Counted from the stretch's first letter, positions 37,662 through 47,764 are shown. The stretch is 64,000 bases of DNA from Roseibacterium elongatum DSM 19469 (GCF_000590925.1 NZ_CP004372.1:196001-260000), one strand, 5' to 3'. Numbers and translations: made by a program. Notes: generated by a model not told the origin, from the sequence alone.

Positions 37662-38360
37662 TCAGTCGCGGTCGAGCTGGCCGAGGATCACGACACGCAA
37701 TTCGCGTTCGAGTTTGCGGCGCATCGCCTCGGCGAACTCGTCATGGCTGCGGGCGAATTCGACGAAGGCACCGGGGCCCTGGATGACCTCGTCGAGATAA
37801 TACTGCTCGATCTCGCGCGAGGCGCCGCCGATGGCCAGCCCGTTCACGGTGACGCCGGCCAGCGGGAAATGGGCATAGGCGGCCTCGGGGGGGAAGCCGT
37901 CATTGTTCTGGCCGTCGCCCGAGATATCGAGGGTCTGGAACAGGCAGGGGGGCGCCTCGGCGAAATGGGAGGCGGCAAAGCCGAGCGCATAGCCCAGTGC
38001 GGTCGGAAAATCCTCGTGCGCGCGGGTGGCGCGCAGCACCCGTTCGGCCACGGTGGTCAGGTCGGCCTCGGAGCGGATCATCGTCCAGTCGACGAGGATG
38101 TCCTGCTGAAAGCGCCCCGACCATTCGTAGATCGAAAGCGCCACCGGGCCATTGCCCGAAAGGGCGGCCTCGACCACGTTGGGGTCGATCAGGGCGGCGG
38201 CCAGCCCCTGGATCTGCTGGGCGTATTCCTCGGCATCGACCGAGGCCGACACGTCCAGACCCAAGAGCAGCGCCAGGCGGCACTGCTCTTGTGCGGTAGC
38301 GGGCGCGGGCGCGGCCAGGCCCGCCGCGACCGCCAGAGCCAAAAGGGCGCGGCGGATCAC
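37662..38360 (-). CDS. Secreted DUF1194 (von Willebrand A-like) protein
   Basis: The 232-residue protein has a signal peptide (RALLALAVAAGLAAPAPATAQ) and a VWA-type fold with a metal-ion-dependent adhesion motif in LLGLDVSASVDAEEY and a DISGDGQNNDG loop. This matches the DUF1194 family of periplasmic proteins whose role is unknown. The start is uncertain: GTG at 38360 or TTG at 38363, overlapping the end of the glyoxalase gene by 4-7 bases, which implies coupling. Confidence 0.85.
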   Translation of the reverse strand: MIRRALLALAVAAGLAAPAPATAQEQCRLALLLGLDVSASVDAEEYAQQIQGLAAALIDPNVVEAALSGNGPVALSIYEWSGRFQQDILVDWTMIRSEADLTTVAERVLRATRAHEDFPTALGYALGFAASHFAEAPPCLFQTLDISGDGQNNDGFPPEAAYAHFPLAGVTVNGLAIGGASREIEQYYLDEVIQGPGAFVEFARSHDEFAEAMRRKLERELRVVILGQLDRD

Positions 38361-38785
38361 CAATGCCCGGTGTTCTCCATCGAGGCCCAGGGTTCGGCCG
38401 GGGCCAGCGCCTCGCCGGCCTGCAACAGCTCGACCGAGATGTTGTCGGGCGAGCGGACGAAGGCCATGCGCCCGTCGCGGGGCGGACGGTTGATGGTCAC
38501 GCCGTTGTCCATCAGGTGCTGGCAGGTCTCGTAGATATTGTCGACCGCATAGGCGAGATGGCCGAAATGGCGGCTGTCCGAGGGCAGCCCCTCATCCCCG
38601 TCCCAGTTGTAGGTCAATTCGACCGGGCACTCCTCCTGCCCCGGGGGGGCCATGAAGATCAGCGAAAAGCGGCCCGGCTCGTTCTCCATCCGGCGGGTTT
38701 CGCGCAGGCCCAGCAATTCGTAGAAGGCCATGGATTTTTCCAGATCCTTCACGCGCACCATCGTGTGCAGGTATTTCAGTCCCAT
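38357..38785 (-). CDS. gloA: Lactoylglutathione lyase (glyoxalase I)
   Basis: The 142-residue VOC-fold protein converts the methylglyoxal-glutathione hemithioacetal to S-lactoylglutathione. It shows YLHTMVRVKDLEKSMAFYELLGL (metal His at residue 7), a mid glutamate in VELTYNWD, HFGHLAYAVDNI (metal His) and SVELLQ (metal Glu). The four metal ligands are therefore present. It is the first gene of a two-gene unit with the DUF1194 protein and divergent from thyX. Confidence 0.92.
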   Translation of the reverse strand: MGLKYLHTMVRVKDLEKSMAFYELLGLRETRRMENEPGRFSLIFMAPPGQEECPVELTYNWDGDEGLPSDSRHFGHLAYAVDNIYETCQHLMDNGVTINRPPRDGRMAFVRSPDNISVELLQAGEALAPAEPWASMENTGHW

Positions 38786-39012
38786 ACCGCTCCCCTTTCG
38801 TCGGACTCGCTCTGGGCGAAGCTTAGCGCGAGACTACCGCGAACACAGCCCGCCCGCGCGGTAAATTTCACGTGGCCGGGGGCGGCGGGGGCCGATGCGA
38901 CACGGCACCCCATGCCATCGACCCCCCTTCATCTTGCGGCCCGCCCGCCCAGTGATGCAAAATGTAGTGAACGCGCCCCAGCGAATCCCATGCCAAGGAA
39001 AGGCCCGCCCCC

Positions 39013-39918
39013 ATGCCCCTGACAGATGACCAACTGGCCGAGATCGAGGCCGCCCGCGCCACCCCCCAGCCGACGCTGCGCGCCGTTGCCCCGGGGATGG
39101 AGCAGCACCTCTACAAGGCGGTGCCGGTGCTGGACCACGGGTTCGTGCGGGTCATCGACTACATGGGCGACGACGCGGCCATCGTGCAGGCGGCGCGCGT
39201 CAGCTACGGCGCGGGGACGAAAAAGACGCGCGATGACAGCGGGTTGATCCGCTACCTGATGCGGCACTGGCACTCGACCCCGTTCGAGATGTGCGAGATC
39301 AAGCTGCACGTCAAACTGCCCGTCTTCGTCGCGCGGCAGTGGATCCGGCACCGCACGGCGAATGTGAACGAGTATTCCGCGCGCTACTCGATCCTCGACC
39401 GGGAGTTCTACATCCCCGAACCCGACGCGCTGGCCGCGCAATCGACGGTCAACAACCAGGGCCGGGGCGAGGTGCTGCAGGGGGAAGAGGCTGCGCGGGT
39501 GCTGGAGATCCTGAAATCCGACGCGGGCCGCGCCTATAACAATTACGAGGCGATGCTGTCACAGGACGGGCAGCAGGGGCTGGCGCGCGAATTGGCGCGG
39601 ATGAACCTGCCCGCCAATATCTACACGCAATGGTATTGGAAGGTGGACCTGCACAACCTGTTTCACTTCCTGCGGCTGCGGGCGGACGAGCACGCGCAAT
39701 ACGAGATCCGCGTCTATGCGCAGGCCATTGCCGACATGGTGAAGGACTGGGTGCCCGCGGCCTATGGCGCCTTCGAGGATTACCGCATGGGCGGCGTGGC
39801 GCTGAGCGCGAAAGGGGTCGAGGTGTTGAAGCGGCGTCTGGCGGGGGAAGACGTGACGCAGGAGAATAGCGGGATGAGCAAGGGGGAATGGCGGGAGTTT
39901 GTTGAGGTGTTTGGGTGA
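39013..39918 (+). CDS. thyX: FAD-dependent thymidylate synthase ThyX
   Basis: ThyX makes dTMP from dUMP using NADPH and methylene-tetrahydrofolate through FAD. The 301-residue protein carries the ThyX motif [15 protein letters not shown] (about residues 114-128) and the substrate-binding [20 protein letters not shown]. It has an N-terminal 25-residue leader, usual in alphaproteobacteria. The DUF3800 gene follows after 11 bases but differs in composition. Confidence 0.97.
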   Translation: MPLTDDQLAEIEAARATPQPTLRAVAPGMEQHLYKAVPVLDHGFVRVIDYMGDDAAIVQAARVSYGAGTKKTRDDSGLIRYLMRHWHSTPFEMCEIKLHVKLPVFVARQWIRHRTANVNEYSARYSILDREFYIPEPDALAAQSTVNNQGRGEVLQGEEAARVLEILKSDAGRAYNNYEAMLSQDGQQGLARELARMNLPANIYTQWYWKVDLHNLFHFLRLRADEHAQYEIRVYAQAIADMVKDWVPAAYGAFEDYRMGGVALSAKGVEVLKRRLAGEDVTQENSGMSKGEWREFVEVFG

Positions 39919-39929
39919 TCTGAGGATAG

Positions 39930-40727
39930 ATGCCGTTCTCAGTTTACATTGATGAGAGTGGTGATGCCGGCATCGTCCGGGTTCGCGACGAAGAGCAACC
40001 CGGCTCCTCACCCTATTTTGTTTTGGCGGCGTGTGTTGTCCAACCCGCGTCCGCAATTCAGGTGAGGAAGGCGGTTGAGGCTTTTAGGTCCGCGATCGGT
40101 AAGAAAAACTGGAAACACGCCACAGACCTCAATCACTCTCAGAAAGTCTTCTTTTGCCGTTCAGTGTCCACATTGCCCGTGCGATTCTTTGGGTTGGTTT
40201 CGAAAAAATCAACCCTGAAGGATTACAAGTCGCAGATTGGGTCAGACCCGCAACATTACTATAATAAGTGTCTTCAATATCTATTGGAGAGAGTCTTCAC
40301 ATACTTGTCTCCGAGAATCTCTTCGTCTGAAGAAGTGTCTGTTATTCTTGAAAATAGGAATCATGACTATGATCGCATGATACGTTTTCTCGCAAAGGTT
40401 AAAGACAACCCATTTTTCCCGGAGTCAAAGGCGCTACAGCACCTAAACCCCTTCGGTATTTCCACAAGGTTGAAGGGTGAAGAAGATATTTTAGAAGTTT
40501 CTGATCTTGTGTCTCATGCTCTATTTCAATGCGTGAACAAATCAAAGGCAAACTACTACATTCCTGAGTATCGCTATTTTCAAGAGTTGTCCTCAAGGTT
40601 TGCTGCCGATGATGCTGGGCGAGTTTTGGGTGCAGGATTGAAGTGTATCCATTCGCTCGATGCGCTGGAGTTGGATAGCAACGTTAAAGAAGTATTCCAA
40701 AGGGCAAAGGCACCGCCGCCTATCTAA
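39930..40727 (+). CDS. DUF3800 protein, probably acquired horizontally
   Basis: The 265-residue protein begins MPFSVYIDESGDAG, the signature of DUF3800, an RNase H-like fold family often found with defence or mobile genes. Further acidic residues occur in ILENRNHD and LEVSDLVSHALF, consistent with a metal-dependent nuclease, though activity is not established for the family. The gene is visibly AT-richer and uses codons rare in its neighbours (ATA, AGA, TTA). It ends beside a GTAGGGCGGGA palindrome and just before an insertion-sequence target. Confidence 0.85.
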   Translation: MPFSVYIDESGDAGIVRVRDEEQPGSSPYFVLAACVVQPASAIQVRKAVEAFRSAIGKKNWKHATDLNHSQKVFFCRSVSTLPVRFFGLVSKKSTLKDYKSQIGSDPQHYYNKCLQYLLERVFTYLSPRISSSEEVSVILENRNHDYDRMIRFLAKVKDNPFFPESKALQHLNPFGISTRLKGEEDILEVSDLVSHALFQCVNKSKANYYIPEYRYFQELSSRFAADDAGRVLGAGLKCIHSLDALELDSNVKEVFQRAKAPPPI

Positions 40728-40749
40728 AAGCACTCCTCGGTTGCGCCAT

Positions 40750-40771
40750 GGCGGGACAAGTCCCGCCCTAC
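40750..40771 (-). repeat. GTAGGGCGGGA palindromic repeat, copy 2
   Basis: GGCGGGAC-AA-GTCCCGCC with the flanking CTAC; inverted relative to the other two copies. It lies 22 bp past the AT-rich DUF3800 gene. Confidence 0.75.
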
Positions 40772-41047
40772 GGGTCTCGACACCTCCCCCCACCGCCCTA
40801 CCTCCGCTCCACACCAACCGCCGGAGCGCCCATGTCCCTCGTCATCCTCTTCGTCGCGACCTCGCTTATCTTCCTGATCGCCGATGCGGTCATGTTGCGC
40901 TCGGTGATCCAGCCGGTCTTTGCGCGGCATCTGGGCGATGCGCTCTATGAGGGCGGGTTTCGCCTGTTGCCGGCGGTGCTGTTCTATTTGACCTGAGACC
41001 CGACTTCCGTCCAGCCTTCAGGAGAATCCGTCGGTTGATTTCTGGCC

Positions 41048-41887
41048 TCATGCGGCCTTCGTTTCCAGTCTCGATTTCATTGCAAACTCCTGCGGCGTGA
41101 GATTGCCCAGGGATGAGTGGGGTCTGTTTCGGTTGTAGTCCTCCTTCCATGCGCCGATCTTTTCACGGGCTTCGGCCAGCGTTGAGAACAGGGTCTCGTT
41201 CAAGAGCTCGTCCCGGAAGCTGCCGTTGAACGATTCGATGAAGCCGTTCTGCATCGGCTTTCCCGGCGCGATGTAGTGCCAGCCGATCCGCGTTTCCTGG
41301 CACCATCTGAGCACCGCCATACTGGTTAGTTCCGTGCCGTTGTCGCTGACAATCGTTCTGGGTCGTCCGCGTCTGGCCATGATCGCTGACAGCTCTCGTG
41401 TGACCCGCAGCCCCGAAAGCGAAGTGTCCGCAACCAATGCCAGACATTCGCGACTGAAGTCGTCCACGATGGCCAAAACCCGGAACCTGCGTCCATCTGT
41501 AAAGGCGTCCGAGACGAAATCCAGGCTCCAGCGCTCATTGGGCCGTTCCGGAACCAGCATCGGCCTGCGTGTCCCGAGCGCCCGTTTGCGACCGCCGCGC
41601 TTCCTCACCTGCAGCTTCTCCTCGCGGTAAAGCCGCCTCAGCTTCTTCAGGTTCACTTGCCAGCCTTGTCGTTCCAGCATCACATGCACCCGCCGATAGC
41701 CGAACCGACGGCGCTCGGCCGCCACAGCCTTCATCGCCTTGCGTAGATCGGCATCGTCCGGGCGCACGCTTTGATAGCGTACGCTCGACCGATCCGCCCC
41801 GACAACTGAACACGCCCGCCGCTGGCTCACCTGGTGCGCTTCGCACAGATGCGCCACGGCTTCCCGCCTGGCCGCGGGCGTCACCAT
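41048..41887 (-). CDS. IS3-family transposase OrfB (integrase domain)
   Basis: The 279-residue frame has the HTH-21-like region ([17 protein letters not shown]) and an rve integrase core with the DDE triad in [21 protein letters not shown] and [17 protein letters not shown], followed by [14 protein letters not shown]. It is complete. Its start overlaps orfA by 7 bases, and functional transposase is expected as an OrfAB fusion made by -1 frameshifting. Confidence 0.95.
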   Translation of the reverse strand: MVTPAARREAVAHLCEAHQVSQRRACSVVGADRSSVRYQSVRPDDADLRKAMKAVAAERRRFGYRRVHVMLERQGWQVNLKKLRRLYREEKLQVRKRGGRKRALGTRRPMLVPERPNERWSLDFVSDAFTDGRRFRVLAIVDDFSRECLALVADTSLSGLRVTRELSAIMARRGRPRTIVSDNGTELTSMAVLRWCQETRIGWHYIAPGKPMQNGFIESFNGSFRDELLNETLFSTLAEAREKIGAWKEDYNRNRPHSSLGNLTPQEFAMKSRLETKAA

Positions 41888-42147
41888 TTTTTTGATGCAA
41901 CGTCTCGCAGCATCGCGTTGTCCAGCATCTGCTCGGCCAACAGCTTCTTCAGCTTTGTGTTCTCGTCCTCAAGCGCCTTCAGCTTCCGGGCATCCGACAC
42001 TTCGAGCCCACCAAACTTCGCTTTCCATTTGTAGAACGTGGCCGAGCTGATCCCATGTTCCCGGCACACATCCGCCGTCGCCAGGCCGCTCTCCTGCTGC
42101 TTCAGGATCGCGATAATCTGCTCTTCGCTGAACCGTGATCTCTTCAT
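41881..42147 (-). CDS. IS3-family transposase OrfA (helix-turn-helix)
   Basis: The 88-residue protein has the HTH_Tnp_1 domain ([37 protein letters not shown]) followed by a leucine-zipper helix ([25 protein letters not shown]). It binds the terminal repeats. It stops with TGA at 41883-41881 just after the A-run that allows frameshifting into orfB. Confidence 0.95.
   Translation of the reverse strand: MKRSRFSEEQIIAILKQQESGLATADVCREHGISSATFYKWKAKFGGLEVSDARKLKALEDENTKLKKLLAEQMLDNAMLRDVASKKW
41887..41893 (-). promoter_or_regulatory. Programmed -1 frameshift slippery site
   Basis: Seven consecutive A on the coding strand (T7 on plus) lie at the orfA-orfB junction, directly before the overlapping ATG of orfB. 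Slippage by -1 joins orfA to orfB, the normal mechanism in IS3 elements. Confidence 0.8.
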
Positions 42148-42512
42148 TCCGTCCGTCTCCTTCGTTGGGACGGACTCTACCTCAAAATGGATGAGGAAAC
42201 GGGTCTCAGGTCATATTTCACCTACATGTTCGGCGTGCTCTATTTCGCCGGCTGGCCCGCGCTGCGCGACGGGGTGCCGGTGCAGGCGCTCATGAACGGG
42301 GCGGCGCTGGGGTTTTTCGCCTATGGCACCTACGAGTTCACGTCCTGGGCCGTGATGCGCGACTGGCATCCGCAGATGGTCGCGGTCGACCTGGCCTGGG
42401 GCACAGCGGTGACGGCCCTGTCGGCCTGGGGCGGTGTGATGATCGCGCGGGCGGTGACGGGGTAGACCGCGCGCGCCGGGCGCCGTCGGCATCCGGGCGC
42501 GTGCGGCGCGTA

Positions 42513-42550
42513 TGTACAGGCTGTGTACGGCCCGTGTACGCGCTGTGACG
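42513..42550 (+). repeat. TGTAC iterons, cluster B
   Basis: Three 11-bp units run head to tail: TGTACAGGCTG (42513-42523), TGTACGGCCCG (42524-42534), TGTACGCGCTG (42535-42545), then TGACG. They lie 77 bp upstream of serS. Confidence 0.75.
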
Positions 42551-42626
42551 CCCTGATCCGGGCTTTTCCCCCGCCCCTTGCTCTGGCATACCCGCGCGCG
42601 ACCGCAGTCGCTCAGCCGAGGCCCCC

Positions 42627-43919
42627 ATGCACGACATCCGCGCCATCCGCGAGACCCCCGACGCCTTCGACGCCGCGCTGGCCCGTCGGGGCCTTGCGCC
42701 TCAATCGCCCGCGATCCTCGCCCTCGACGAGGCCCGCCGCGCCTGCATCGCGCGGGCCGAGGCCGCCCAAGCCGAACGCAACGCCGCCTCCAAGGCAGTC
42801 GGCCGCGCAAAGGCCAGCGGCGACGAGGCCGAGTTCGAACGCCTCCGCGCGCTTGTGTCTGAAAAGAAAGAAGAAATCGCACGCCTGGAGGATGAGGCCA
42901 AGGACAAGGACGCCGCCCTGCGCGACCTGCTGTCGGGCATCCCGAACCTGCCCTATGACGACATCCCCGAGGGCGCGGACGAGGCCGACAATGTCGAGAT
43001 CCACCGCTGGGGCAAGCCGCGCGACTTCGATTTCCAACCCAAGGAACATTACGAGCTTGCGGCTGTTCAGGGTGGCATGGATTTCGAGACGGCGGCCAAA
43101 CTGTCGGGTTCGCGTTTCGTGCTGATGTCGGGCGCCGTCGCCCGCCTTCATCGGGCGCTCGCGCAGTTCATGCTCGACATTCACACGCTGGAAAACGGCC
43201 TGACCGAGGTCAACGCCCCCGTCCTCGTCCGCGACGACATCATGTATGGCACGGGGCAATTGCCGAAGTTCGGCGAAGACAGCTACCAGACGACGAATGG
43301 CTGGTGGCTGATCCCGACCTCGGAGGTGTCGCTGACCAATATCGTCAACGACACGATCGTCGAGGAAAGCTATCTGCCGCGCCGCTACACCGCGCATTCG
43401 CTGTGCTTCCGGTCCGAGGCCGGCTCGGCGGGGCGCGACACGGCGGGCATGCTGCGCCAGCACCAGTTCGAGAAGGTCGAGATGGTCTCGATCACTCATC
43501 CCGACCAGTCGGACGAGGAACAGAAACGCATGTTGCGCTGCGCCGAAGGCATTCTCGAGGCGCTGCAAATCCCCTACCGGACGGTCGTCCTGTGCACGGG
43601 CGACATGGGCTTCGGCGCGCGGCGCACCTATGACATCGAGGCGTGGCTGCCGGGCCAGAACACCTATCGCGAGATCAGTTCCGTCTCGACCTGCGGCGAT
43701 TTCCAGGCGCGGCGGATGAACGCGCGCTTCCGCCCCGCGGGCGGCGGCAAGCCCGAGTTCGTCCATACGCTGAACGGCTCGGGCCTGGCCGTCGGGCGCT
43801 GCCTGATCGCGGTTCTGGAAAACGGGCAGCAGGAAGACGGCTCGGTCCTGTTGCCGCAGGTGCTTCATCCCTACATGGGGGGGAGAAGCCGCATCACGCC
43901 CGAGGGAACCCTTGACTGA
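42627..43919 (+). CDS. serS: Seryl-tRNA synthetase
   Basis: SerS charges tRNA-Ser and tRNA-Sec. The 430-residue protein has an N-terminal coiled-coil arm (about 30-100, [21 protein letters not shown] ... [15 protein letters not shown]), then the class II core with motif 2 ([28 protein letters not shown]) and motif 3 ([19 protein letters not shown]). It is full length. The downstream membrane-protein gene overlaps its stop. Confidence 0.98.
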   Translation: MHDIRAIRETPDAFDAALARRGLAPQSPAILALDEARRACIARAEAAQAERNAASKAVGRAKASGDEAEFERLRALVSEKKEEIARLEDEAKDKDAALRDLLSGIPNLPYDDIPEGADEADNVEIHRWGKPRDFDFQPKEHYELAAVQGGMDFETAAKLSGSRFVLMSGAVARLHRALAQFMLDIHTLENGLTEVNAPVLVRDDIMYGTGQLPKFGEDSYQTTNGWWLIPTSEVSLTNIVNDTIVEESYLPRRYTAHSLCFRSEAGSAGRDTAGMLRQHQFEKVEMVSITHPDQSDEEQKRMLRCAEGILEALQIPYRTVVLCTGDMGFGARRTYDIEAWLPGQNTYREISSVSTCGDFQARRMNARFRPAGGGKPEFVHTLNGSGLAVGRCLIAVLENGQQEDGSVLLPQVLHPYMGGRSRITPEGTLD

Positions 43920-44670
43920 GATCGACCGCACCGACCCGCCGCCCGAAAACCCCGACGACCCGCGCGACACGGCGCGGATGAAGGCCGTCTTCGTCGTGAT
44001 CGCGGCGCTGGCCTTTTTCGTATCGCCGCTGTTCAACGACCCGTTCACCGGGTTCGAGCCGGGGCAGATGCCCGTCGCGGTGGCCGAGCCGCCGGTGACG
44101 CCCGCGGGCTACGCCTTTGCCATTTGGGGGGTGATCTACCTGTGGCTGGTGGCCTCGGCGCTGTTCGGGCTGATCAAGCGCGACACCGCCGAAGACTGGG
44201 ACGCCACGCGCTGGCCCCTGTTCATGTCGCTGGCGGTCGGGGCGTCGTGGATCCCCATCGCGCTGACCTCGCCCGTGCTCGCCACGATCCTGATCTGGGC
44301 GATGTGGGCCGGGGCGGTCTGGGCGCTCCTGCGCGCACCGACGCGGGACCGGAGCTGGCTGGCCTGGCCGCTGGGCCTTTATGCCGGGTGGCTGACGGCG
44401 GCCAGTTCGGTGGCCACGGCGACCGTCGTCATGGGATATGGCCTCCTGCCGCCCATGGCCGCCAGTTGGGCGGGGCTGCTGCTGGCGCTTTGCATCGCTC
44501 TGCCGCTGAGCCAACGTCTGCGCACGCCGACCTACGCCTTTGCCGCCGGCTGGGCCGCCGTGGGGATCGTGGTAGCGAACTGGCCCACGCTTTACGGATT
44601 CGCTGCGGCGGCCGGCGCGCTTCTGCTGCTGGGGCAGGCCGCGCGTCAGGGGCTGGCTTTGCGCGGCTGA
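43912..44670 (+). CDS. TspO/MBR-related integral membrane protein
   Basis: The 252-residue protein has about seven hydrophobic segments and a conserved-looking [22 protein letters not shown] and [20 protein letters not shown], which resemble TspO-like tryptophan-rich membrane proteins. The best start is the TTG at 43912, overlapping serS by 8 bases with GAGGGAA upstream; ATG at 43978 would begin just before the first helix. The function is unknown. A composite 3'-end element follows. Confidence 0.7.
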   Translation: MTEIDRTDPPPENPDDPRDTARMKAVFVVIAALAFFVSPLFNDPFTGFEPGQMPVAVAEPPVTPAGYAFAIWGVIYLWLVASALFGLIKRDTAEDWDATRWPLFMSLAVGASWIPIALTSPVLATILIWAMWAGAVWALLRAPTRDRSWLAWPLGLYAGWLTAASSVATATVVMGYGLLPPMAASWAGLLLALCIALPLSQRLRTPTYAFAAGWAAVGIVVANWPTLYGFAAAAGALLLLGQAARQGLALRG

Positions 44671-44791
44671 TCCCGGCTGGGGGGGGAGTTGCGCCGCGGC
44701 CTTGCCGCGTCGCCCGGGCAAGCGCGACAAGGGGCAAGGGGCCCCTTGCCGCGCTGACGCCTCCGGCGGGCATATTTGAAGGATAAAGATG
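44671..44791 (+). repeat. Composite 3'-end element, copy 4
   Basis: It starts after the TspO-like gene's stop with GTTGCGCCGCGGC, has an 18-bp palindrome GGCAAGGGGCCCCTTGCC (44733-44750), and ends with the 22-bp block at 44770-44791. Plus orientation, like the gene before it. Confidence 0.7.
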
Positions 44792-44935
44792 CACAGGCGC
44801 GGTGCAGTGCGTGGCGGGGCGTGACCGAAGGCGCACGTCCTGCGGGCGTGGCGGGGTGGCCCCCTTGTTCGCCCAAGGTCCACGGGCTACACGCGGAGGC
44901 GATCCCGTTTTTCCGCCAGACCCGCCGGAGACCCC
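44792..44935. other. Spacer upstream of surE
   Basis: This 144-bp segment between the repeat element and surE should contain the surE-pcm-nlpD promoter. I see no clear motif; a hexamer pair could not be assigned with confidence. Confidence 0.3.
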
Positions 44936-45724
44936 ATGCGCATCCTCATCACCAATGACGACGGCATCAACGCCCCCGGCCTCAAGGTGCTGGAGGCCAT
45001 CGCCGCCGAGGTCGCCGGCCCCCAGGGCGAGGTCTGGACCGTCGCGCCGGCCTTCGAGCAATCGGGCGTGGCGCATTGCATCTCCTATGTGCATCCCACC
45101 ATGATTGCCGAGCTTGGCCCGCGCCGCTTTGCCGCCGAGGGCACGCCGGCCGATTGCGTTCTGGCGGGCCTGAGTGACGTTCTGGCCGACACGCCGCCCG
45201 ATCTGGTGCTGTCGGGGGTCAACCGGGGCAACAACGCCGCTGAAAACGTGCTCTATTCCGGCACCATCGGCGGCGCGATGGAGGCCGCGCTTCAGGGCCT
45301 GCCCGCCATTGCCATGTCGCAATACTATGGTCCCGGCAATCTCGGGCTGGAGAACAGTTTCGAGGCCGCGGCGCAGCATGGGGCGGCCCTGGTGCGCGCG
45401 CTGTGGGATCAGGGGCATTGGGACCGCGAGGATTACCGCGTGTTCTACAACGTGAATTTCCCGCCCGTCGCCGCCGCCGCGGTGAAAGGCACCCGCGTCA
45501 CCGCACAGGGGTTCCGGCGCGGCACCGGGTTTTCCATGACGCCGCAACTGGCCCCCAATGGCCGCCGGTTCCTGTGGATCAAGGGCGGCCCGCAGGATGT
45601 GCCGACCCAGCCGGGCACCGATGCCCATGCCAATCTGGATGGCTACATATCGGTCACGCCGCTGCGCGCGGACCTGACCGCCCACGAGGCGCTGGACGGG
45701 CTGAGGGCGGCGCTGGAGACATGA
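44936..45724 (+). CDS. surE: 5'-nucleotidase SurE
   Basis: SurE dephosphorylates nucleoside monophosphates and is linked to stationary-phase survival. The 262-residue protein has the metal-binding N-terminus [12 protein letters not shown] (Asp-Asp), [25 protein letters not shown] and the C-terminal [12 protein letters not shown]. It is complete. Its stop overlaps the start of pcm by ATGA, the classical surE-pcm-nlpD order. Confidence 0.97.
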   Translation: MRILITNDDGINAPGLKVLEAIAAEVAGPQGEVWTVAPAFEQSGVAHCISYVHPTMIAELGPRRFAAEGTPADCVLAGLSDVLADTPPDLVLSGVNRGNNAAENVLYSGTIGGAMEAALQGLPAIAMSQYYGPGNLGLENSFEAAAQHGAALVRALWDQGHWDREDYRVFYNVNFPPVAAAAVKGTRVTAQGFRRGTGFSMTPQLAPNGRRFLWIKGGPQDVPTQPGTDAHANLDGYISVTPLRADLTAHEALDGLRAALET

Positions 45725-46359
45725 GCGACGCCGAACGCAAGATGCAGTTCCTGTTCCAGTTGCGCCAGAAGGGCGTGACCGATGCCCGCGTCCTCTCGGC
45801 TATGGAAAAGGTCGATCGCGGCGATTTCGTGCGCGGGCATTTCGCCGACCGCGCCTATGACGACATGCCCTTGCCCATTTCCTGCGGACAGACGATCAGC
45901 CAGCCGTCGGTCGTGGGGCTGATGAGCCAGGCGCTGAACGTGCAGCCGCGCGACACCGTGCTCGAGGTGGGCACCGGGTCGGGCTATCAGGCCGCCGTGC
46001 TCAGCCATCTGGCGCGCCGGGTCTATACCGTGGATCGCCACCGCAGCCTGACGCGCGCGGCCGAGCTGATCTTTACCCGCGGCGGGTATTCCAACATCAC
46101 CGTTCTGACCGCCGATGGCTGTTTCGGCCTGCCCGAGCAGGGGCCCTTTGACCGGATTCTGGTGACCGCCGCGGCCGAGGACCCGCCGGGGCCGCTCTTG
46201 GCGCAGCTCAAGATCGGCGGGAGCATGGTGCTGCCGGTCGGCCAATCCGACCATGTGCAGAGCCTGATCAAGGTCACGCGGACCGAACAGGGGTTCGACT
46301 ACGAGGAACTGATGCCGGTGCGCTTCGTCCCGCTGGTCGAGGGGTTGGCCGCCGATTGA
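45721..46359 (+). CDS. pcm: Protein-L-isoaspartate O-methyltransferase
   Basis: Pcm repairs isoaspartyl residues in aged proteins with SAM. The 212-residue protein has [14 protein letters not shown], the SAM motif [19 protein letters not shown] and [25 protein letters not shown]. It is translationally coupled to surE. An nlpD-like gene follows after 145 bp, as in other proteobacteria. Confidence 0.95.
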   Translation: MSDAERKMQFLFQLRQKGVTDARVLSAMEKVDRGDFVRGHFADRAYDDMPLPISCGQTISQPSVVGLMSQALNVQPRDTVLEVGTGSGYQAAVLSHLARRVYTVDRHRSLTRAAELIFTRGGYSNITVLTADGCFGLPEQGPFDRILVTAAAEDPPGPLLAQLKIGGSMVLPVGQSDHVQSLIKVTRTEQGFDYEELMPVRFVPLVEGLAAD

Positions 46360-46504
46360 CGGCGCATGCCTGCCGATGAACGGCCCCGGGGACTGGAAAA
46401 CAAGGGCGCCTTCGGTGTAGAACCGCGCAAAAAGGGGTTTGACCCCGCCCGCACTGACGAGCATGCCCGGTCCGCCGCGCCGGACCCCGTGAACAGGATC
46501 GCCC

Positions 46505-47623
46505 ATGCCCCGCGCTTTTCCGCTCTTCGCCCTTGGCCTTGCCGTGCCCTTGCTCACGGGCTGTGTGGGCGCCATCTCCGACCTCGATTTCGACTTTCGG
46601 AACGGCCCGATCTCCTCGGGTGTCGCCGCCGAAACCGCCCCGCGGCCGGAACCGGACGCGAACGGGCTGATCACCTATGAAAGCTATCAGATGGTCGTCG
46701 CCCGCCGCGGCGACAGCGTGGCCGACGTGGCGGGCCGGCTGGGCCTGACGGCCGAGGAACTGGCCCGCTTCAACGGCCGCATGCCCGGCGATGCCTTGCG
46801 CGACGGCGAGGTCTTGGCCCTGCCACGGCGCGTGTCGCCGCCGGGCAGCGACGGGACGGATATCGCCGCCATCGCGCGGGGCGCCATCGACGCCGCCGAA
46901 GCCAGCGGCCGGGGGACGGCCGCGTCCGGCCCGACACCGCTGCCGGGGGCCGAGCCGGTGCAACACCGCGTCGGGCGGGGCGAGACCGCCTATTCGGTCG
47001 CGCGGCTTTACGGCGTCTCGGTGCGCGCCCTGGCCGAATGGAACGGCCTTGGCCCCGACCTCGCCGTGCGCGAGGGGCAGGTCCTGCTGATCCCCATCGT
47101 CATCGAGAACGCCGACACCGTGACCGAAGCACAGCGCCCCGGCGAGAGTATCGCGCCCCCGCCCCCCTCGGCCGCGACCCCGCTGCCCAACGCGATCGAG
47201 GCCGCCCCCCTGCCGCCCGCCACTGGCGGCGGACCGGCGGCACCCGCGCCGGCCCCCGCCCCGGAACCCGAAAGCACGGCCCGCTTCATCCGCCCGATCG
47301 ACGGCACGGTGCTGCGCGATTTCTCGGCTTCGACCGAAGGGATCGATTATGCCGCGCCCGCCGGCACTCCGGTGCGGGCCGCCGCGGACGGCACCGTCGC
47401 CGCGATCACCCAGGACACCGACCAGATCCCGATCCTGGTCCTGCGTCACGACGACGGGCTACTGACGGTCTACGCCAATATTCAGAACATCCGCGTGGCG
47501 CGCGGCGACACCGTCAGCCGTGGCCAGAATGTCGCCGAGGTGGGCGCAGCCGATCCGTCCTTCCTGCATTTCGAGGTGCGGCGCGGCTTCGAATCGGTGG
47601 ACCCGAACCAGTTCCTGCCCTGA
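46505..47623 (+). CDS. nlpD: NlpD-like lipoprotein with LysM repeats and a degenerate LytM domain
   Basis: The 372-residue protein is a lipoprotein (signal peptide with lipobox LLTGC, Cys20). Two LysM peptidoglycan-binding repeats follow (about 58-105 and 153-200), then a Pro/Ala-rich linker (about 215-260) and a C-terminal M23/LytM domain (from about 262). The M23 zinc ligands are altered: the first His is missing in STEGIDYAAPAG and the HxH motif reads SFLHFEV, lacking its first His. So it should be an amidase activator or cell-wall scaffold rather than an active endopeptidase, like NlpD and EnvC. Confidence 0.9.
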   Translation: MPRAFPLFALGLAVPLLTGCVGAISDLDFDFRNGPISSGVAAETAPRPEPDANGLITYESYQMVVARRGDSVADVAGRLGLTAEELARFNGRMPGDALRDGEVLALPRRVSPPGSDGTDIAAIARGAIDAAEASGRGTAASGPTPLPGAEPVQHRVGRGETAYSVARLYGVSVRALAEWNGLGPDLAVREGQVLLIPIVIENADTVTEAQRPGESIAPPPPSAATPLPNAIEAAPLPPATGGGPAAPAPAPAPEPESTARFIRPIDGTVLRDFSASTEGIDYAAPAGTPVRAAADGTVAAITQDTDQIPILVLRHDDGLLTVYANIQNIRVARGDTVSRGQNVAEVGAADPSFLHFEVRRGFESVDPNQFLP

Positions 47624-47764
47624 CGGGCGGTGGCGCGCCGCGCCTCAAGCTTCCTTCGGAAGCCATCGCCGCGCCGCCCGGCCGCCTGCGGCCGGTGGCA
47701 CCCGGTTGTCCGGCCAAGCGCAGCAGGGCCGAGCTCGGCGAGGCATATTTTCAGGATAAAGATG
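47624..47764 (+). repeat. Composite 3'-end element, copy 5
   Basis: After the nlpD stop come hairpins (GCTTCC-TTC-GGAAGC around 47647-47661; GGCCGC-CT-GCGGCC) and the terminal block 47743-47764 (GCATATTTTCAGGATAAAG plus ATG). It is plus-oriented. Confidence 0.7.

Larger units (their letters stand above)
40989..42213 (-). mobile_element. IS3-family insertion sequence (IS407-like), 1225 bp
   Basis: The terminal inverted repeats are TGACCTGAGACCCG at both ends, starting TG and ending CA. They are flanked by the direct repeat TATT (40985-40988 and 42214-42217). It carries orfA and orfB on the minus strand, with orfB in the -1 frame. The two-orf design, TG/CA ends and 4-bp target duplication fit the IS407 group. 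Confidence 0.95.
40832..42465 (+). pseudogene. DUF2177-family membrane protein gene interrupted by an IS element
   Basis: The 5' part (40832-40988) encodes SLVILFVATSLIFLIADAVM...RLLPAVLFY. The 3' part (42214-42465) resumes with FTYMFGVLYFAGWPAL and ends MIARAVTG. Removing the element and one TATT copy restores one open frame of about 134 residues with four membrane helices, as in the DUF2177 family. The interruption puts a stop five bases into the element, so the gene is almost certainly inactive. The insertion looks recent: the two halves still match perfectly in frame. Confidence 0.9.

Noticed and set aside
41048..42147. Frameshift between transposase orfA and orfB as a pseudogene
   Set aside because: The -1 arrangement with an A7 slippery run is the normal IS3 design, not a lesion.
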